From: Gemmatimonadota bacterium
GTDB taxonomy: Bacteria > Latescibacterota > UBA2968 > UBA8231
Direction: 5' to 3'
DNA length: 15,048 bases
NCBI GenBank assembly: GCA_026706505.1
Contig: JAPOYQ010000149.1
Span: forward strand, 1 to 15,048
Shown here: in pieces, positions 1 to 6,357 of the stretch
Layout of the letters: each line of letters starts with the position of its first letter
Numbering within the stretch: the first letter of the stretch is position 1
Program-made: the position numbers and the translations under genes
The notes under the pieces: generated by a model
What the model saw: only the letters and a program-made list of their open reading frames with translations
Database searches by the model: none
Told to the model about the DNA's origin: nothing

Positions 1-656
1 GGTAAGGGCACTGTCGAAGTGACCAAGTGGACGGTCTCTTCAACTGCACAGCGCTGAATGGCTTGGGCGATGATTTTTTGGGCCTCTCGATCCGACTCTT
101 CCTTCACCTTGGTGCGCTCGCTGCGGATCATAGCCGCCGCTCGTCCGCGGACCTCACTGGCCAGATGCTCCATCATCTGTTCGCGTGCCTCGTCCGCGGG
201 CAGCCCACTGGCCAGTTCTAGACGTTGCTGGTACTCGGCGCGCATCTGGCCCAGTTCCTTTTCTTCTTCTTTGAGGGTCCGCTCTCGCTGGACAATCCGC
301 CGCTCCTGATTCTTGAGGCGATTCCACGCCCGGCTCTGCTCTTCTTTCTGGCTATTGAGGTCGCGCACAAGCTGTGCCAAACTCTTATCGCGGCGATTCA
401 GATCGGCCAATTGATCCTCTAACTCGGCCTCTTGGCGGGCTTTGGTTTTATACCAGTCATCCCGCTCCTCAATCAAGCCCAACCGCACCGTGCGCTCTTC
501 TTCGGCTAGCTGCTGCCGCACTCGGTCTTCTGCCTCTCTCTCCACTTGGGGCAGGACACCCCTTTTTAATAGGTAATTCAGCAGAAAACCTAGACCACCT
601 CCCAAAGCGAGCAGGCCCAAGCCCGCTAATGCTTGGATCATATCTGGATAGTCCAT
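1..656 (-). CDS. rny: Ribonuclease Y, N-terminal part (runs off the left edge)
   Basis: This is the membrane-anchored endoribonuclease that starts mRNA decay in many bacteria. The 218 codons present begin MDYPDMIQALAG, with one membrane segment at about residues 5-26. A long, highly charged coiled coil follows at about 35-190. The end shows the typical RNase Y run-up to the KH domain: ASGLPADEAREQMMEHL, then IIAQAIQRCA and EETVHLVTSTVPL at the window edge. The KH and HD catalytic domains of the roughly 520-residue family lie outside the window. The ATG at 654-656 has an AAGG about ten bases upstream. The frame stays open to base 1, so the partial state is due to the window and not to a mutation. 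It is separated from kamA by about 105 bases and may have its own promoter. The identification rests on the conserved junction motif and the TM plus coil layout; I am fairly sure. Confidence 0.86.
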   Translation of the reverse strand, partial: MDYPDMIQALAGLGLLALGGGLGFLLNYLLKRGVLPQVEREAEDRVRQQLAEEERTVRLGLIEERDDWYKTKARQEAELEDQLADLNRRDKSLAQLVRDLNSQKEEQSRAWNRLKNQERRIVQRERTLKEEEKELGQMRAEYQQRLELASGLPADEAREQMMEHLASEVRGRAAAMIRSERTKVKEESDREAQKIIAQAIQRCAVEETVHLVTSTVPL

Positions 657-693
657 TGCTGTAAGCCTTGATGGTCTTAAGGTTTAATTATTA

Positions 694-721
694 CTAATAG
701 ATAAGGTATAAGAGTCCACAA
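694..721 (-). promoter_or_regulatory. Weak candidate sigma-70 promoter for rny
   Basis: On the minus strand TTGTGG (721-716) is followed after 16 bases by TATTAG (699-694), in an AT-rich stretch 38-65 bases before the rny start. Each hexamer matches only four of six consensus positions. The gap between kamA and rny shows no convincing terminator: the small AGGGC/GCCCT hairpin at about 721-738 has no T run. Read-through from kamA therefore remains possible. Confidence 0.3.
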
Positions 722-761
722 GGGCAAATGCCGGCCCTCGCAGCTTCTCGCTCGATAGAGT

Positions 762-2117
762 CTAGAGGGCGGCCTCTAGCGCCGCTTGCCTCATAACCGC
801 GCGTTCGGCCGGATCACTCCAGCGCTGGGCGATCTGCGGGTCGAGCGCATCTAGGGGATCATAAAAAAAGAAGACCTCGCCAGGCCTCACAGCCGGACTA
901 GTAAATATGGCAATACCCGTCTGGCGATCGTAGTGTTCATAGGAGTGGACATCGCGCTTCCCACCACCCCCCATGGTGTCGAGTACAAAGGCCGGCGTAT
1001 TGAACCCTGCGGTCCGCCCCCGAATCGTCTTTTCTAAGTCGATCGCCGTCGCTAAAGTCGTGCGCAGCTCTTCAACCCCACGCACCATATCGTGGACAAA
1101 AGTGTAATACGGATGCACGTTGAGGTAGCTAAGCCGCCGCACGAGATGCTGCATGATGTCAACGTCGTCGTTGACACCCCTTTGCAAGACGGTTTGGTTG
1201 CGTACCCAGATGCCGCGCTCCATCAATTCGTCGAGCGCGCGGCCGCTGATGGCCGTGATTTCGCGCGGATGGTTGAAATGCGTGTGCAGCGAGACTTCCT
1301 TGTGGAGCTTGCGTCCTGCTTCGACAACCCGCGCTAGGGCATCGACCCACTCTCGGTCTGTGACGAGTTTCTGCGGCATAATCGCCGGAGCTTTCGTCGC
1401 GTAGCGCATCCGCCGCACATGCTCAATGTTGAGTAAGCGAGTACCGATGTACTCGATGTGTTCAGCCTTGAGATTGGCTACATCGCCTCCACTGATGACG
1501 ATGTCTTCTAACTCGGGTCGCGAAGAGATATAGGCAAAAACCTGCTCCCATCGCTGAGCAACAGCGCCGAAATGCACTTTCTCCACATCCTCGGTATCCA
1601 ACCCTACCGCATAGGAGCGGGTGCAGAAACGACAGTACACCGGGCAGGTGTCGAGCGTCAGGAACAGCGCCCGGTCAGCGTAGCGATGCGTCAAACCCGG
1701 CACGGGGGAATCCACTTGCTCGTGCAGCGAATCTAGAGCGAGTTCCGGATGATCGGGCCGCATCCGCGACCCCATGGGCAGAAACTGAATGCGCAGTGGA
1801 TCCTCGGCTGGCTCCGACCAGTCGATCAAGCTCAGTAGATATGGAGAAATCCGCAGGCTCATCGGCGAGCGCAAAAGTCCCTGTTCGACATCTCGATAAA
1901 ACGCCTCTGAAACGACGCTACCGAGTACCTCCCGCAGTTTCTTCAAGCTCGTCACGCTATTGCGGCTCTGAAAGCGGTGCTCGTGGAACTCATCGGCACG
2001 CAAATCGGCATAGGCGGGAATGGCGCGCCAATACTCGTCGTCGCGCAAGTCCCGGTGGGAGATATCGACTAGCGCACTGGTAGGAGGCGTCAGTACCTGC
2101 TCTTGAATCTCAGACAT
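762..2117 (-). CDS. kamA: Lysine 2,3-aminomutase family radical SAM/PLP enzyme
   Basis: KamA-family enzymes use a [4Fe-4S] cluster, S-adenosylmethionine and PLP to move an alpha-amino group to the beta carbon, classically L-lysine to L-beta-lysine. Visible signatures in this 451-residue protein are the radical SAM motif CPVYCRFC (Cys158, Cys162, Cys165), the SAM-binding ISGGD (208-212), and the PLP lysine in MGGGGK (Lys387). Asp343 (in TFVHDM) and Asp380 (in FVLDTMGGGGK) align with the two aspartates, Asp293 and Asp330 of the clostridial enzyme, that hold the lysine epsilon-amino group. This supports a lysine-like substrate over glutamate. The short EpmB type has a different sequence around the PLP lysine. 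No acetyltransferase partner (AblB) for an acetyl-beta-lysine osmolyte pathway is in view. The gene starts 19 bases after folE and is probably its last operon partner; the Shine-Dalgarno site (GGGAC) is weak. Family very likely; substrate inferred. Confidence 0.88.
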   Translation of the reverse strand: MSEIQEQVLTPPTSALVDISHRDLRDDEYWRAIPAYADLRADEFHEHRFQSRNSVTSLKKLREVLGSVVSEAFYRDVEQGLLRSPMSLRISPYLLSLIDWSEPAEDPLRIQFLPMGSRMRPDHPELALDSLHEQVDSPVPGLTHRYADRALFLTLDTCPVYCRFCTRSYAVGLDTEDVEKVHFGAVAQRWEQVFAYISSRPELEDIVISGGDVANLKAEHIEYIGTRLLNIEHVRRMRYATKAPAIMPQKLVTDREWVDALARVVEAGRKLHKEVSLHTHFNHPREITAISGRALDELMERGIWVRNQTVLQRGVNDDVDIMQHLVRRLSYLNVHPYYTFVHDMVRGVEELRTTLATAIDLEKTIRGRTAGFNTPAFVLDTMGGGGKRDVHSYEHYDRQTGIAIFTSPAVRPGEVFFFYDPLDALDPQIAQRWSDPAERAVMRQAALEAAL

Positions 2118-2136
2118 GGGTTCGTCCCGTGCTGCT

Positions 2137-2763
2137 TCAATCTTTCTTGATTAAGTTGAAAAACTCCTCGCGCACTATCGGCTCGGCAAAACGGCCCCGG
2201 AGCGCCGAAGTGGTCGTTATCGCCCCGGGCCTTTCTACTCCCCGCATCTCCATGCACAAATGCCGGGCCTCCATTACGACGATGGATCCTTTGGGTGCCA
2301 ACTTGGCTTCGAGGAAGTCCACAATTTGCTGAGTGAGACGCTCTTGGAGCTGGGGGCGGCGGGCGTAAAATTCGACAACGCGCACGATTTTGCTCAAGCC
2401 GACGATCGCGTCCCCAGGTATGTAGGCTATGTGCGCCTTGCCGAAAAACGGGATTATGTGGTGGGAACAGACCGAAAAGAACTCGATGTCCTTGACGATC
2501 ACCATGTTGTCATAGCCATCGCTATTGGGAAAGCAGGTAATTTCCGGTTCGCCTTGGTCATCCAGTTCCCGAAAGATCTCCATGTACATCCGCCCGACGC
2601 GGTCTGGGGTGCCCCGCAAGTGCGGGTCGCTCAAGTCGAGCCCCAAAACCTGCATAATTTGGGCGAAATGACCGGCTATTTCGGCGGCCTTGGCCTTGTT
2701 CTGGCCCTGGAGCCAGCTCGGAGTATCCCGCTCGCCGAGCGACCCTGCCGTCACATCTTCCAT
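2137..2763 (-). CDS. folE: GTP cyclohydrolase I
   Basis: FolE converts GTP to 7,8-dihydroneopterin triphosphate, the first step to folate, tetrahydrobiopterin and, in many bacteria, queuosine-type 7-deazapurines. The 208-residue protein carries the zinc ligands Cys99 and His102 (SVCSHHIIPFFGKAHIAYIPG, residues 97 onward) and Cys170 (ARHLCMEMRGV). It also has the GLSKIVR and ARRPQLQERLT segments of the family. Its length is usual for the family. I chose the ATG at 2763 (MEDVTAGS) because AAGGAAGG sits seven bases upstream and the homology begins soon after. An upstream ATG at 2958 would add 65 residues that overlap the end of the peroxiredoxin gene and look non-coding. It lies 97 bases after the peroxiredoxin gene, with an unusual repeat-hairpin in the gap, and 19 bases before kamA. 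No pathway partners are adjacent. Confidence 0.95.
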   Translation of the reverse strand: MEDVTAGSLGERDTPSWLQGQNKAKAAEIAGHFAQIMQVLGLDLSDPHLRGTPDRVGRMYMEIFRELDDQGEPEITCFPNSDGYDNMVIVKDIEFFSVCSHHIIPFFGKAHIAYIPGDAIVGLSKIVRVVEFYARRPQLQERLTQQIVDFLEAKLAPKGSIVVMEARHLCMEMRGVERPGAITTTSALRGRFAEPIVREEFFNLIKKD

Positions 2764-2793
2764 TGCGCACCTTCCTTTGCGGGCTCTATAAAC

Positions 2794-2839
2794 AGTGGGG
2801 CAAAGCAGTGGGGCAAAGCCGTCTGTGCCTTGCCCCACT
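2794..2839 (-). repeat. Tandem 13-base repeat facing a complementary arm (alternative hairpins)
   Basis: In the prx-folE gap the plus strand holds AGTGGGGCAAAGC twice in tandem (2794-2806 and 2807-2819), then GCCTTGCCCCACT (2827-2839). In minus-strand RNA the 2839-2827 arm can form a 13-bp stem with either repeat copy. The single mismatch becomes a G-U wobble in that strand's RNA. The loop is 7 bases with the near copy and 20 with the far one. Only GTTTATAG follows the far copy, so it is at best a weak terminator. It could act as an attenuator, an RNA-processing or stability element, or be a recent duplication of one hairpin arm. Confidence 0.7.
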
Positions 2840-2860
2840 CTACTGCGAAAACGAAGTGCT

Positions 2861-3328
2861 TCAGTTGAGCGATTGCAAACAAGCCCTAATGGCCGCAAAA
2901 TCCGGCAGAACCTTGGGATTGTCGGACACCCAAGCGTAGCGAACGATGCCTTGCCCATCGACTACAAAGGCCGAGCGCTTGGCGACGCCTTTGAAGCCCA
3001 ACAGGTCTTCGTGCTGGGCACCGTACCCAGCGGATACCTCCTTGTTGAAATCGCTGAGCAGTGGAATCTCAATACCTTCCTTTTCGGCCCAAGCGCTGAG
3101 GCTAAACGGACTATCAACGCTGATCCCCAAAACCTGGGCATCGAGATCATTGTACGCGTTGATTCCGGCGGAAATCTCGCACAACTCCTGCGTACAAACG
3201 CCGGTGAAGGCCAGCGGTACGAAGAGCAAGACGACGTTCTTACCGGCGAAATCCCCGAGGCTTACGTCTTCCATATCCGCATTCTTGAGAGTGAACGCGG
3301 GCGCTGTATCTCCTACTTGAATCGCCAT
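2861..3328 (-). CDS. AhpE-like peroxiredoxin
   Basis: This 155-residue thiol peroxidase would reduce hydrogen peroxide or organic peroxides in the cytoplasm. The active-site stretch is VPLAFTGVCTQELC: Pro38, Thr42 and the peroxidatic Cys45, with the conserved Arg118 in VAKRSAFVVDG. The PLAFTGVC form is characteristic of the AhpE/1-Cys-like branch. A second cysteine at position 50 makes CX4C, the spacing of the PrxQ/BCP type, so an intramolecular disulfide is possible. The gene starts three bases after the sodA stop codon, with a GGGGAG Shine-Dalgarno inside the end of sodA. Dismutase and peroxidase are thus likely made together, so that peroxide from dismutation is removed. The length is normal. 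Subfamily assignment is by motif only; the physiological reductant is not evident. Confidence 0.92.
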   Translation of the reverse strand: MAIQVGDTAPAFTLKNADMEDVSLGDFAGKNVVLLFVPLAFTGVCTQELCEISAGINAYNDLDAQVLGISVDSPFSLSAWAEKEGIEIPLLSDFNKEVSAGYGAQHEDLLGFKGVAKRSAFVVDGQGIVRYAWVSDNPKVLPDFAAIRACLQSLN

Positions 3329-3331
3329 CTG

Positions 3332-3952
3332 CTAACTCCCCATCGCCTCGGCAAAGCGGCGATTGACTTCGTTCCAGTTGACAGTCTCAATCCAAGCGGC
3401 GATGTAGTCGGGCCGACGGTTTTGGTAGTTGAGATAATAGGCGTGTTCCCAAACATCAATGCCGAGGATGGGAACTCCGCTGCCGTCCATTAGGGGATTA
3501 TCCTGATTGGCGGTGCTGAGGATGTCGAGCTCGCCGTCCTTGACTACGACCCAAGCCCAGCCGCTGCCGAATCGCTTGGTTGCGGCATCCACGAAGGCTT
3601 CGCGGGCCGCGTCTTGACTGCCAAATTTGGCTTCGGCGGCGGCGATGAGCTCAGCCGAAGGCTCGCCGCGCTCTCCCGCTGGAGCCATGATCTGCCAAAA
3701 TAGGCTGTGATTGGCATGACCGCCGCCGTGATTGCGCACCGCCGTGCTGATGCCCTCAGGGACGGCGTCGAGGTCGCTGATGAGGTCTTCGACGCTTTTG
3801 GCAGCCAAGTCGTCGTGTCCTTCGAGCGCGGTGTTGAGGCTGGTCACATAGGTATTGTGATGCTTGGTATGGTGGATCTCCATGGTGCGGGCATCTATGA
3901 CGGGTTCTAGCGCGTCATAGGCGTAGGAGAGATCGGGAAGAGAGTGAGCCAT
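3332..3952 (-). CDS. sodA: Superoxide dismutase, Mn type predicted
   Basis: The protein (206 residues) disproportionates superoxide to oxygen and hydrogen peroxide. Metal ligands are His27 (MEIHHTKHH), His82 (HANHSLFW), Asp166 and His170 (DVWEHAYYL); the gateway tyrosine is Tyr35. The GGGHANH stretch and Gln150 in [12 protein letters not shown] follow the Mn-type pattern; Fe-type enzymes carry their glutamine near the second histidine. There is no signal peptide, so it is cytoplasmic. The start at 3952 has AAAGGA eight bases upstream. It follows the scaffold-protein gene by 46 bases and precedes the peroxiredoxin gene by three bases, consistent with one oxidative-stress transcript. Metal choice is a motif-based prediction; some members are cambialistic. 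Confidence 0.96.
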   Translation of the reverse strand: MAHSLPDLSYAYDALEPVIDARTMEIHHTKHHNTYVTSLNTALEGHDDLAAKSVEDLISDLDAVPEGISTAVRNHGGGHANHSLFWQIMAPAGERGEPSAELIAAAEAKFGSQDAAREAFVDAATKRFGSGWAWVVVKDGELDILSTANQDNPLMDGSGVPILGIDVWEHAYYLNYQNRRPDYIAAWIETVNWNEVNRRFAEAMGS

Positions 3953-3998
3953 GGTGCAATCCTTTCGGCGTGAGGTTAAAACGGAAGGTGAGAAGGCG

Positions 3999-4376
3999 TT
4001 AGGAGGTCATACTGGCCTGGTAGTTTTTCACTAAGGCTTGAGTCGCGTCAATGGCTAGTTGGGCAGCGTGGCGCTTCATTGGCGGTAGTCCCCCTAGTGC
4101 CTCCTCAATAGCTGCCGGCTTTAGCTGGGCTGCGTCCGCCAACAATAAGTCTGCTAGCAACTCGGTGAGCACCGAACCAGCCGCGACCGAGGGGGCGCAA
4201 CCAAAGGTCTTACAGCTAGCGCGAACGATGCGACCGTCTTCGATACGGGCAAAAAGCTGCATTGCATCGCCGCAAGCCTGATTTTCAGCTTGCCCCGAGG
4301 CATTGGCGTCGCCGATTTGCCCAGCGTTTCGAGGGTGCCGGTAGTGATCAAAAACCACTGCGCTAAAGGAGGTCAT
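3999..4376 (-). CDS. NifU/IscU-type Fe-S scaffold-like protein lacking the third cysteine
   Basis: IscU/NifU-N proteins assemble [2Fe-2S] and [4Fe-4S] clusters on three cysteines before transfer to apoproteins. This 125-residue protein has the family's opening ([14 protein letters not shown]), the first ligand with its aspartate (QACGDAMQL, Cys35 and Asp37) and the second ([11 protein letters not shown], Cys60). Where the family has the third cysteine in an HCS motif, this protein reads [11 protein letters not shown]: His103 is present but the cysteine position is Ala104 (codon GCT). Cluster assembly by the standard three-Cys scheme is therefore doubtful. It may be a carrier, may use other ligands, or may act as an assembly modulator. 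It is first in the row before sodA, prx, folE and kamA, behind a good promoter. No cysteine desulfurase (IscS/SufS) or HscA/B gene is in view. The Shine-Dalgarno site is weak. Confidence 0.85.
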   Translation of the reverse strand: MTSFSAVVFDHYRHPRNAGQIGDANASGQAENQACGDAMQLFARIEDGRIVRASCKTFGCAPSVAAGSVLTELLADLLLADAAQLKPAAIEEALGGLPPMKRHAAQLAIDATQALVKNYQASMTS

Positions 4377-4423
4377 CTGCTCGCTTTGCCAGCCTAGTTA
4401 AAGAGGTCCGCGAAATGAGTTGT

Positions 4424-4452
4424 ATAATACTTGTGGCCACGGGGATTGTCAA
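4424..4452 (-). promoter_or_regulatory. Sigma-70-type promoter for the scaffold-sodA-prx row
   Basis: On the minus strand a consensus -35 TTGACA (4452-4447) is followed after 17 bases by TATTAT (4429-4424), which matches five of six -10 positions. Transcription would start near 4417, about 40 bases before the scaffold gene. A perfect inverted repeat GGGGAT-N12-ATCCCC (4441-4464) spans the -35 element, where a repressor would block polymerase. Whether it is an operator is inference. Confidence 0.75.
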
Positions 4453-4501
4453 CCACACATCCCCTGAACTACAATCTATACAACGAGTTATAAGCACCAC
4501 A

Positions 4502-4825
4502 TCAGGCGTTGAGGCCACCGGAACTGCCCGGACCATTAGAACCGCAATCCCGCCAATAGGTCCGCACCATCTGCAAGATGTCCCAGAGTATGGTATCCTT
4601 TGCTACTTGGTCGATCAACGCGTGCAGCCGCTCGGCTTTCTCCGGTTCAATTAGCCCCAGGCCACTCATCATCGTCAGATGGTGGATCAAGCCCGTTTGC
4701 AACAACGTGCGATTCATGTCCGAGAGGGGGATACTGCTTTTGTTGGCGAACTCTTCTTCAAGGCCGGCATAGAGTTCGGCCAAGCTGTGGGAAAGTGTAG
4801 TCTCGACTTTGTAAACTTTTTCCAT
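4502..4825 (-). CDS. Hypothetical small helical protein
   Basis: I do not recognise this 107-residue protein. It begins MEKVYKVETTLSH and is soluble and mainly alpha-helical in appearance, with heptad-like stretches (LAELYAGLEEEF; PEKAERLHALIDQVAK). It has no signal peptide or membrane segment and one cysteine, Cys94, in YWRDCGS. The tail is Gly/Ser-rich and probably disordered. It is likely real: a near-consensus promoter lies directly upstream, AGAGG precedes the ATG by a few bases, and the frame is open for its whole length. It stands alone between the Psp operon and the oxidative-stress row, both on the same strand, each with its own promoter. No function can be assigned; residual read-through from the Psp operon is possible since no clear terminator separates them. 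Confidence 0.7.
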   Translation of the reverse strand: MEKVYKVETTLSHSLAELYAGLEEEFANKSSIPLSDMNRTLLQTGLIHHLTMMSGLGLIEPEKAERLHALIDQVAKDTILWDILQMVRTYWRDCGSNGPGSSGGLNA

Positions 4826-4857
4826 GCGCCTCTCGCCCGTGTGGGAGCCTTGCGGTT

Positions 4858-4885
4858 AATATACCCGGCGCGTTCCCACTGTCAA
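4858..4885 (-). promoter_or_regulatory. Sigma-70-type promoter for the small hypothetical gene
   Basis: A consensus TTGACA (4885-4880) and TATATT (4863-4858, five of six matches) are 16 bases apart on the minus strand. The expected start is near 4851, giving a leader of about 25 bases. A six-base inverted repeat, GTGGGA (4841-4846) and TCCCAC (4874-4879), brackets the -10 and spacer. Confidence 0.75.
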
Positions 4886-4912
4886 CAAGACTCGGCCAGA
4901 GAACACAGTGAG

Positions 4913-6330
4913 TCATTTGGCCGTGATTTGGTATTTGCGGAGCAAGTGTCGGAAGCGGTCGTAGGTCAAGCCCAAATGCTGTGCCGCGTCTTTCTGCCGC
5001 CCGCCCGCCTGGGAGAGCGCGCCGTCGAGCAAGCCTCGCTCGACACGCTCGACTTGTTCGTCGAAACTGCCTCCCTCAGGAAGGTCAACGCCACTGCCGC
5101 CGCGCACTTCCGGGGCAAATCCTCCACGCCCACTTCGTCCCCCTGCGCGACGCAAAGGGCGCGCTCAATGGCAAACTTGAGTTCGCGTACATTGCCCGGC
5201 CAAGCGTAGGTCTCTAGCGTGGCCAAAACGCCTTCGGCAAACGGGCGTCGTTCAATCGCAGGCACCTCGTCGCATAGCTGCTGAGTAAAGTAAGCAACCA
5301 AGGGCCGGATGTCCTCGGGCCGCTCCCGCAAGGGCGGTAGCTGGAGCACGCTAAACCGCAGGCGGTCGTAGAGGTCGGCGCGAAATTGCCCGCTGGCTAT
5401 TTCCCGTTCTAGGTCTGTGTTGGTCGCCGCCACTACGCGCACGTCAACGTGGATCGTCTGTGTCCCGCCCGTTCGTTCAAATTCTTGGTATTCTATGACG
5501 CGCAACACATTTTTTTGGAAGTCCAGCGAAGTGTTGCCGATCTCGTCGAGAAAGAGCGTGCCGCCATTGGCGGTTTCAAAGCGGCCGTGGCGCATTTCGG
5601 TCGCACCTGTAAAGGCCCCTTTCTCGTGGCCAAATAGCTCGCTTTCGAGTAGGGTATCCGACAGTGCCGCGCAGTTCATCTTGACAAAGGCCCGCTCGCG
5701 GCGATTGCTCCCGTAGTGCAAGGCCGCTGCGATCAGCTCCTTGCCAGTGCCGCGCTCGCCGCAGATCAACACGGGCCGCGGTATCGAGGCGATCTGTTCA
5801 ACTTGCTTGAGCAGGTTCTGAATCAGAGGGCTGCGGCTGACGATCTGATAGCGCTGGCCTAGCTGGGTCCGATAAAAGGTATTATCGCGGTCCAGAGCTT
5901 CGTTCTCGGCCTTGAGGCGGGCGTTTTCGCGCAATACCGCCAACATCCGCTCGACCTTTTCCATCTCCACTTCGAGCTTGTCTTCGACGTACAGGTCCTT
6001 CTCGATAAAGTCCGCCGCCCCGGCCTGCACCGCTTCGACTGCCAAGTCAACGCTCCCCTTGCCTGTGAGAATAATAACCGGCAACTCGACCCAGTGCTTT
6101 TTGATCTTTTTCAGCACTTCGAGGCCATTGGGCTGGCCAACACCAAAGTCAAAGTCCAGCACCACGAGTTCGACATCCGTCGGCCTAGCAGCCAGATGCC
6201 CGAGCAAACGCTGGCCATTGGAAAACGAAATAACCTCTTTGCCCAAGCTGCGCAGTTTTTCCGCCAATATCTCGCGCAATTCCTGCTGGTCATCGGCGAT
6301 TAAAACGGCTTTCTGTTTTTTGCCTACCAT
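4913..6330 (-). CDS. PspF-like sigma-54 activator with N-terminal receiver domain (frameshifted)
   Basis: This NtrC-class response regulator activates sigma-54 promoters. The receiver domain (about 1-125) has acidic Asp13/Asp14, phospho-acceptor Asp59 (VVLDFDFG), Thr89 and Lys111. A helical linker (about 118-155) leads to the AAA+ domain (about 165-390). That domain has Walker A GERGTGKE (191-198), the sigma-54-contacting GAFTGA loop (238-243), Walker B GGTLFLDEIG (256-265) and WPGNVREL (377-384). The reading frame then breaks after Pro406 at a C run (5112-5115 on the plus strand). One more C restores DLPPEVRG and a Fis-type helix-turn-helix ending AQHLGLTYDRFRHLLRKYQ, the form seen at the PspF C terminus; the repaired length is 472. 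Uncorrected, the first frame ends at 4966 with an out-of-frame tail and no DNA-binding domain. A sequencing or assembly error is the simplest cause; a true mutation or ribosomal frameshift is possible. GAGGAC precedes the start, 27 bases after the kinase gene. Confidence 0.9.
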
Positions 6331-6357
6331 GTCAGTCCTCGTTCAATCACTAAAAAG

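Noticed and set aside
2260..2868. 202-codon plus-strand frame antisense to folE
   Set aside because: It mirrors a well-conserved folE gene and has no recognisable domain or ribosome-binding site.
2764..2958. A 65-residue N-terminal extension of FolE from an upstream ATG
   Set aside because: It overlaps the 3' end of the peroxiredoxin gene and the repeat hairpin and shows no family similarity. AAGGAAGG marks the ATG at 2763.
4886..4912. GACTC/GAGTC hairpin near here as a terminator of the psp operon
   Set aside because: The stem is only five base pairs with a 16-base loop and no real T run; it is too weak to list as a terminator.
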